Part shown: positions 61,176 through 64,000 of the stretch, piece by piece
How positions within the stretch are numbered: the stretch's first letter is position 1
Layout: the number at the start of each line of letters is the position of its first letter
Program-made: the position numbers and the translations under genes
Notes under the pieces: generated by a model
What the model was told of the DNA's origin: nothing
The model's database searches: none
The model's input: the letters and a program-made list of their open reading frames with translations, nothing else
NCBI GenBank assembly: GCA_946965045.2
Contig: OX337228.1
Span: forward strand, 3,968,001-4,032,000
Length of the DNA: 64,000 nt
Source: Epithemia pelagica
Lineage: Eukaryota; Bacillariophyta; Bacillariophyceae; Surirellales; Surirellaceae
Direction of reading: 5' to 3'

Positions 61176-62894
61176 TCAGACGCGCTGATTACCACCAGGG
61201 ACTTTGGTGGGCTTTGACCACCTCCGAAAGTCTTCATTGCTCCTCAAACTTAAACGATCACTGAACAGTAAACGAAACATTTTCTTGTTCATTGTGCCAC
61301 GCCCGCTATAGCTTCCGATGAACTTGATCCATTCCGTTTGTTCTTCCGGGTGGTCTCTCGCGTAAGAAGTGCCAGGTTTGAGGTGCAATTCCGAATACCA
61401 TGGCATTCCAATAGAATCGGTCGTCCCATGTCTCATTTTGTACAAGGATTGTGCCCTGTCCAGAGGTAAACAGAACGACAGAATCCTAACGAGTCGGCGT
61501 GTCTTGAAAACACAATCAATGGCTTGTTCAAATTCTTCACTGTAGCCAAAGTTTTCCCATTCTTTAACCATGTCGTAAAGAAGATCCAAGCAATCCTTCC
61601 GGTACTTGTTCAGGGCTTTGGTGCGTTTGTCCTCGGGGTCTTTCTGAAGAGTTGTATACACTTCTTTTGCCCAATCTTCAAGGTTCTTTGATCCTCTATC
61701 TTTATCCATTCTCTCCAAAGCATCCTGAATCTCTGCAGTATTATATCGGTGCACGTATACCTTCACCACGGCGTCTGGATCTCCGAGGTCCCGTTTGATA
61801 CGCTTTGGATTTTGGTGCTCAAACTGTGCGAGCTGTTCATGCGGGAAGGTCGAGCCAGCGAATTCGTGACTAATGGAGGAGATCGCAGTTGCAGAACTAC
61901 TGACTGTTCGAGGCGCCTCAACAGAATTAGGCCATTCGCTGGAGCGAGCTACGGGTGGTTGAGTGATGTGATTTTTCTCCGTCAGTGGCATGGAAAGAGG
62001 TACATTTGGTTGAACCATTGGTGGTACAGAATGGACGGTTGAAGTAACAGCAGCTGGCTGAGTCATCATGGTCGGTACAGTCTGTGACATTGTCAATCCG
62101 TTTGATGGAGGTGGGCCACCCTGAGACATTGTCAACCCGTTTGATGGAGGAGCGCCACCCTGAGACATTGTCAACCCGTTTGATGGAGGTGGTCCACCCT
62201 GAGTCATAGTCAATCCGTTTGATGGAGGTGGTCCACCCTGAGTCATGGTCAATCCGTTGGCTGGAGGTGGGCCACCCTGAGTCATGGTCAATCCGTTGGC
62301 TGGAGGTGGGCCACCCTGAGTCATGGTCAATCCGTTGGATGGAGGTGGGCCACCAGCTTCTACCTGAAGCTGTTTCCGAACATCCTCCAAGGCTCGCCGC
62401 AGTGGCCATTCGAGATTTTTCTTGAGACTTCCAATATTTTCAGTAATATCCTTGAAGCTTGATTCCTCCCAGTTACTCTCATTAAGCCTTTTCTTGGGTT
62501 CCAAATTAGGTTTCCAAATGCGGAAGCGGGACCCTTCGACACCGCTTGTCGCTTCTGCTACTGTGTTCGCCAGCTCAATCACATCCGACACCTCCGCTCT
62601 AACCTTGCACTGGCCGGATCCGTGCGTTCCACTTAAAGCCGTAATCTTTCTGCGAAAATGGTCTCGTGCAACCTTGCGAAACATTTCGTTGTGACCGCAA
62701 GGATCGAAATTGGCACAGCCGCAGAGAAAATGATAATCATTCGGAAAGGTCTTTCGAATCATGGCTCCCATGATATCGCCCGCCTCCTCCTCGTACTTCG
62801 ATTCCTTTGACCGGTCGAATTTCACATCCTTGTCCATAGTGTTGAGTGTAGCTTGTTGATCTGTGTTGATGATATGAATAAGATCTGCTTGCAT
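61176..62894 (-). CDS. Unknown protein with seven 13-residue repeats
   Basis: I do not recognise this protein. ATG 62894 gives 572 residues. The frame is open about 33 codons further upstream (REEQRETLQLIKNDRQVATA), which looks protein-like, so there could be an earlier exon with the true start. Residues about 45-75 have a Cys cluster (FLCGCANFDPCGHNEMFRKV). At about 180-270 seven copies of GGPPPSNGLTMTQ follow each other. The last 200 residues are helical and charged (VYVHRYNTAEIQDALERMDK, LLYDMVKEWENFGYSEEFEQ) and end basic. No membrane segment or signal is seen. Function unknown. Confidence 0.7.
   Translation of the reverse strand: MQADLIHIINTDQQATLNTMDKDVKFDRSKESKYEEEAGDIMGAMIRKTFPNDYHFLCGCANFDPCGHNEMFRKVARDHFRRKITALSGTHGSGQCKVRAEVSDVIELANTVAEATSGVEGSRFRIWKPNLEPKKRLNESNWEESSFKDITENIGSLKKNLEWPLRRALEDVRKQLQVEAGGPPPSNGLTMTQGGPPPANGLTMTQGGPPPANGLTMTQGGPPPSNGLTMTQGGPPPSNGLTMSQGGAPPSNGLTMSQGGPPPSNGLTMSQTVPTMMTQPAAVTSTVHSVPPMVQPNVPLSMPLTEKNHITQPPVARSSEWPNSVEAPRTVSSSATAISSISHEFAGSTFPHEQLAQFEHQNPKRIKRDLGDPDAVVKVYVHRYNTAEIQDALERMDKDRGSKNLEDWAKEVYTTLQKDPEDKRTKALNKYRKDCLDLLYDMVKEWENFGYSEEFEQAIDCVFKTRRLVRILSFCLPLDRAQSLYKMRHGTTDSIGMPWYSELHLKPGTSYARDHPEEQTEWIKFIGSYSGRGTMNKKMFRLLFSDRLSLRSNEDFRRWSKPTKVPGGNQRV
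62092..62354 (-). repeat. Seven 39-bp coding repeats
   Basis: A 39-bp unit is repeated seven times without any shift (starting at 62092, 62131, 62170, 62209, 62248, 62287 and 62326 on the plus strand), encoding GGPPPSNGLTMTQ or close variants (S/A, T/S). Copies differ by one to three bases, so the array expanded recently. Confidence 0.95.
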
Positions 62895-64000
62895 CTCGTT
62901 GCGAGCTGTTGCAACTTGCCTGTCGTTCTTGATGAGCTGCAGCGTTTCTCGCTGCTCTTCTCGTGTGTGTGGTCAATGGTCAGGTGTTTGCTGCAAATTC
63001 ATCTACAACAGATTCCGTGCTCCGTGCTGCAACGACGGGTTGACGTTTGACGTTCACGAGCACCAGACTTGCGGCAGGTTGCAACTTTCGGGACTCGAGA
63101 AATACACGACCGGTTGCGCTACCTTTGCTAGGTACTCTACTCTCTACTTCTCAGTCTATGGAGAGTAAAGCTAGAGCGGAGTAGCTAACTCTAGCTAGTG
63201 AGAAAGAGACAAGCTCAGCAAATCTCTCTACGAAATTCATTGCAATGTCATTGCACCAATTCCAGTAGTTCTTGAAATAACATACTCCTACTCTAACCAT
63301 ATCATATGCTCAGAGGAGAGAGAGATATGGCTGGACATTGAGGGAAACTGGTGACATTTGGAAAGGAGTTGACGAGGCGGCGAGTTGTTCCAAACAAGGA
63401 GTTCGGATCTTCCACTTTTACTATGAAAACTCCTCGATCAAGATAGCTGTTCCAACTTCCAACATGTTCATCCATTGGTTATTGGTTTGACTTTGACCGA
63501 ATCCACTATAGTTCAGATCTTCCGCTTTTACCTGTACGAAGACTTGCCGTCTTGGCACGATCAATATTGCTGTTCCAACATGTTCATCCATTGGTTTGCC
63601 TTTGAATCCACTACGTGAATGAGCTACCTCTAGGACCAAGGACATCACTCCATTCTCCATCCTCGATCCTCGCAGTCGTGTGAGAAGTGAGAAGGGCGAA
63701 TATCCGTGGGTAGTGCTGCGCGCCAAGCGCCGAACCAAAACCACCAAACGCATGACATTGACATGCTGTCGAGTGACGGTCGCAAGACCGTCGTTCTATC
63801 TCATTGCGAACGAGCTTCTTTCCGATCGGCGATCAACTACTTATGTTCCCGATTGTTCGTAGAGACCTCACGACTTATTCCTGTCACTTCCTGTAAATTC
63901 CCTTCTGGCTTGGATTCGATTCTCTCCTACAGGAAATAGACAATATCTTGTTGCCGTCTGTAGTTTTGAACCCTCAGTTGTAATGTAGAAAGTTCTAGGG
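62895..64000. other. Gene-poor right end
   Basis: 1.1 kb. Frames present are short and include parts of a direct repeat (63401-63616). The first 100 bp may hold coding sequence of the repeat protein if it has an upstream exon. Otherwise nothing is supported. Confidence 0.5.
63401..63616. repeat. Imperfect 110-bp direct repeat
   Basis: Copy one begins gttcggatcttcc at 63401, copy two gttcagatcttccg at 63511. Both then share cgatcaa...gctgttccaac, atgttcatccattggtt and gaatccacta in the same order. Confidence 0.8.

Noticed and set aside
62092-62354. CRISPR-like array
   Set aside because: Units are contiguous without spacers and encode an in-frame peptide repeat in a eukaryotic gene.

Overview
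The window reads as nuclear DNA of a photosynthetic stramenopile, most likely a pennate diatom. The evidence is eukaryotic: compact genes with short GT-AG introns (mostly 62-210 bp), mitochondrial and secretory presequences, and several precursors with a signal peptide followed by a cleavage site with Phe (or Leu) at +1, the 'ASAFAP'-type signal of complex plastids (aminotransferase, PPOX, FAD4-like, SQD2, a PIN-like carrier, a carrier-family protein). A DUF6824-type protein also fits a diatom. Species is not assignable from the sequence alone. TGA, TAA and TAG all end ordinary genes, so the code is standard.

Layout. 1-6.3 kb: 5' part of a SIN3 corepressor gene, GRASP, glutaredoxin, ribosomal protein eS1, and an unrecognised membrane protein. 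6.4-11.2 kb: non-LTR retrotransposon A (reverse transcriptase, RNase H, zinc knuckle) in one frame broken only by two TGA codons. 11.3-33.8 kb: a gene-dense stretch rich in plastid and membrane functions: plastid aminotransferase, phosphate-type MFS transporter, PIN/PILS-like carrier, LURP-one-like repeat protein, MAP65/PRC1, carrier-family protein, 2OG dioxygenase, protoporphyrinogen oxidase, then FAD4-like and SQD2 divergently arranged, then an LRR protein. 34.7-42.7 kb: J-protein, two AlkB-fold genes tail to tail, a gamma-carbonic-anhydrase-like protein lacking its zinc ligands, a DUF6824 protein and an Nsp1/Nup62 nucleoporin. 42.8-49.9 kb: non-LTR retrotransposon B, with C2H2 fingers, reverse transcriptase and a restriction-like endonuclease; one long frame broken by one base and one TGA. 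50-62.9 kb: enoyl-CoA hydratase, PRP19, bestrophin (with an apparent one-base frameshift), prefoldin 4, MsrA, a Stm1/SERBP1-type RGG protein, a GH3 glycosidase and a repeat-bearing protein of unknown function. The last 1.1 kb has no gene I can support.

How the genes relate. Most are unlinked housekeeping genes. The one functional neighbourhood is 23-32 kb, where four genes with plastid-type leaders lie close together and two enzymes making the anionic thylakoid lipids (FAD4-like for phosphatidylglycerol, SQD2 for sulfolipid) share one 811-bp divergent promoter region. The two retroelements are unrelated by domain plan and are the main accessory content. I found no CRISPR array, no rRNA and no convincing tRNA.
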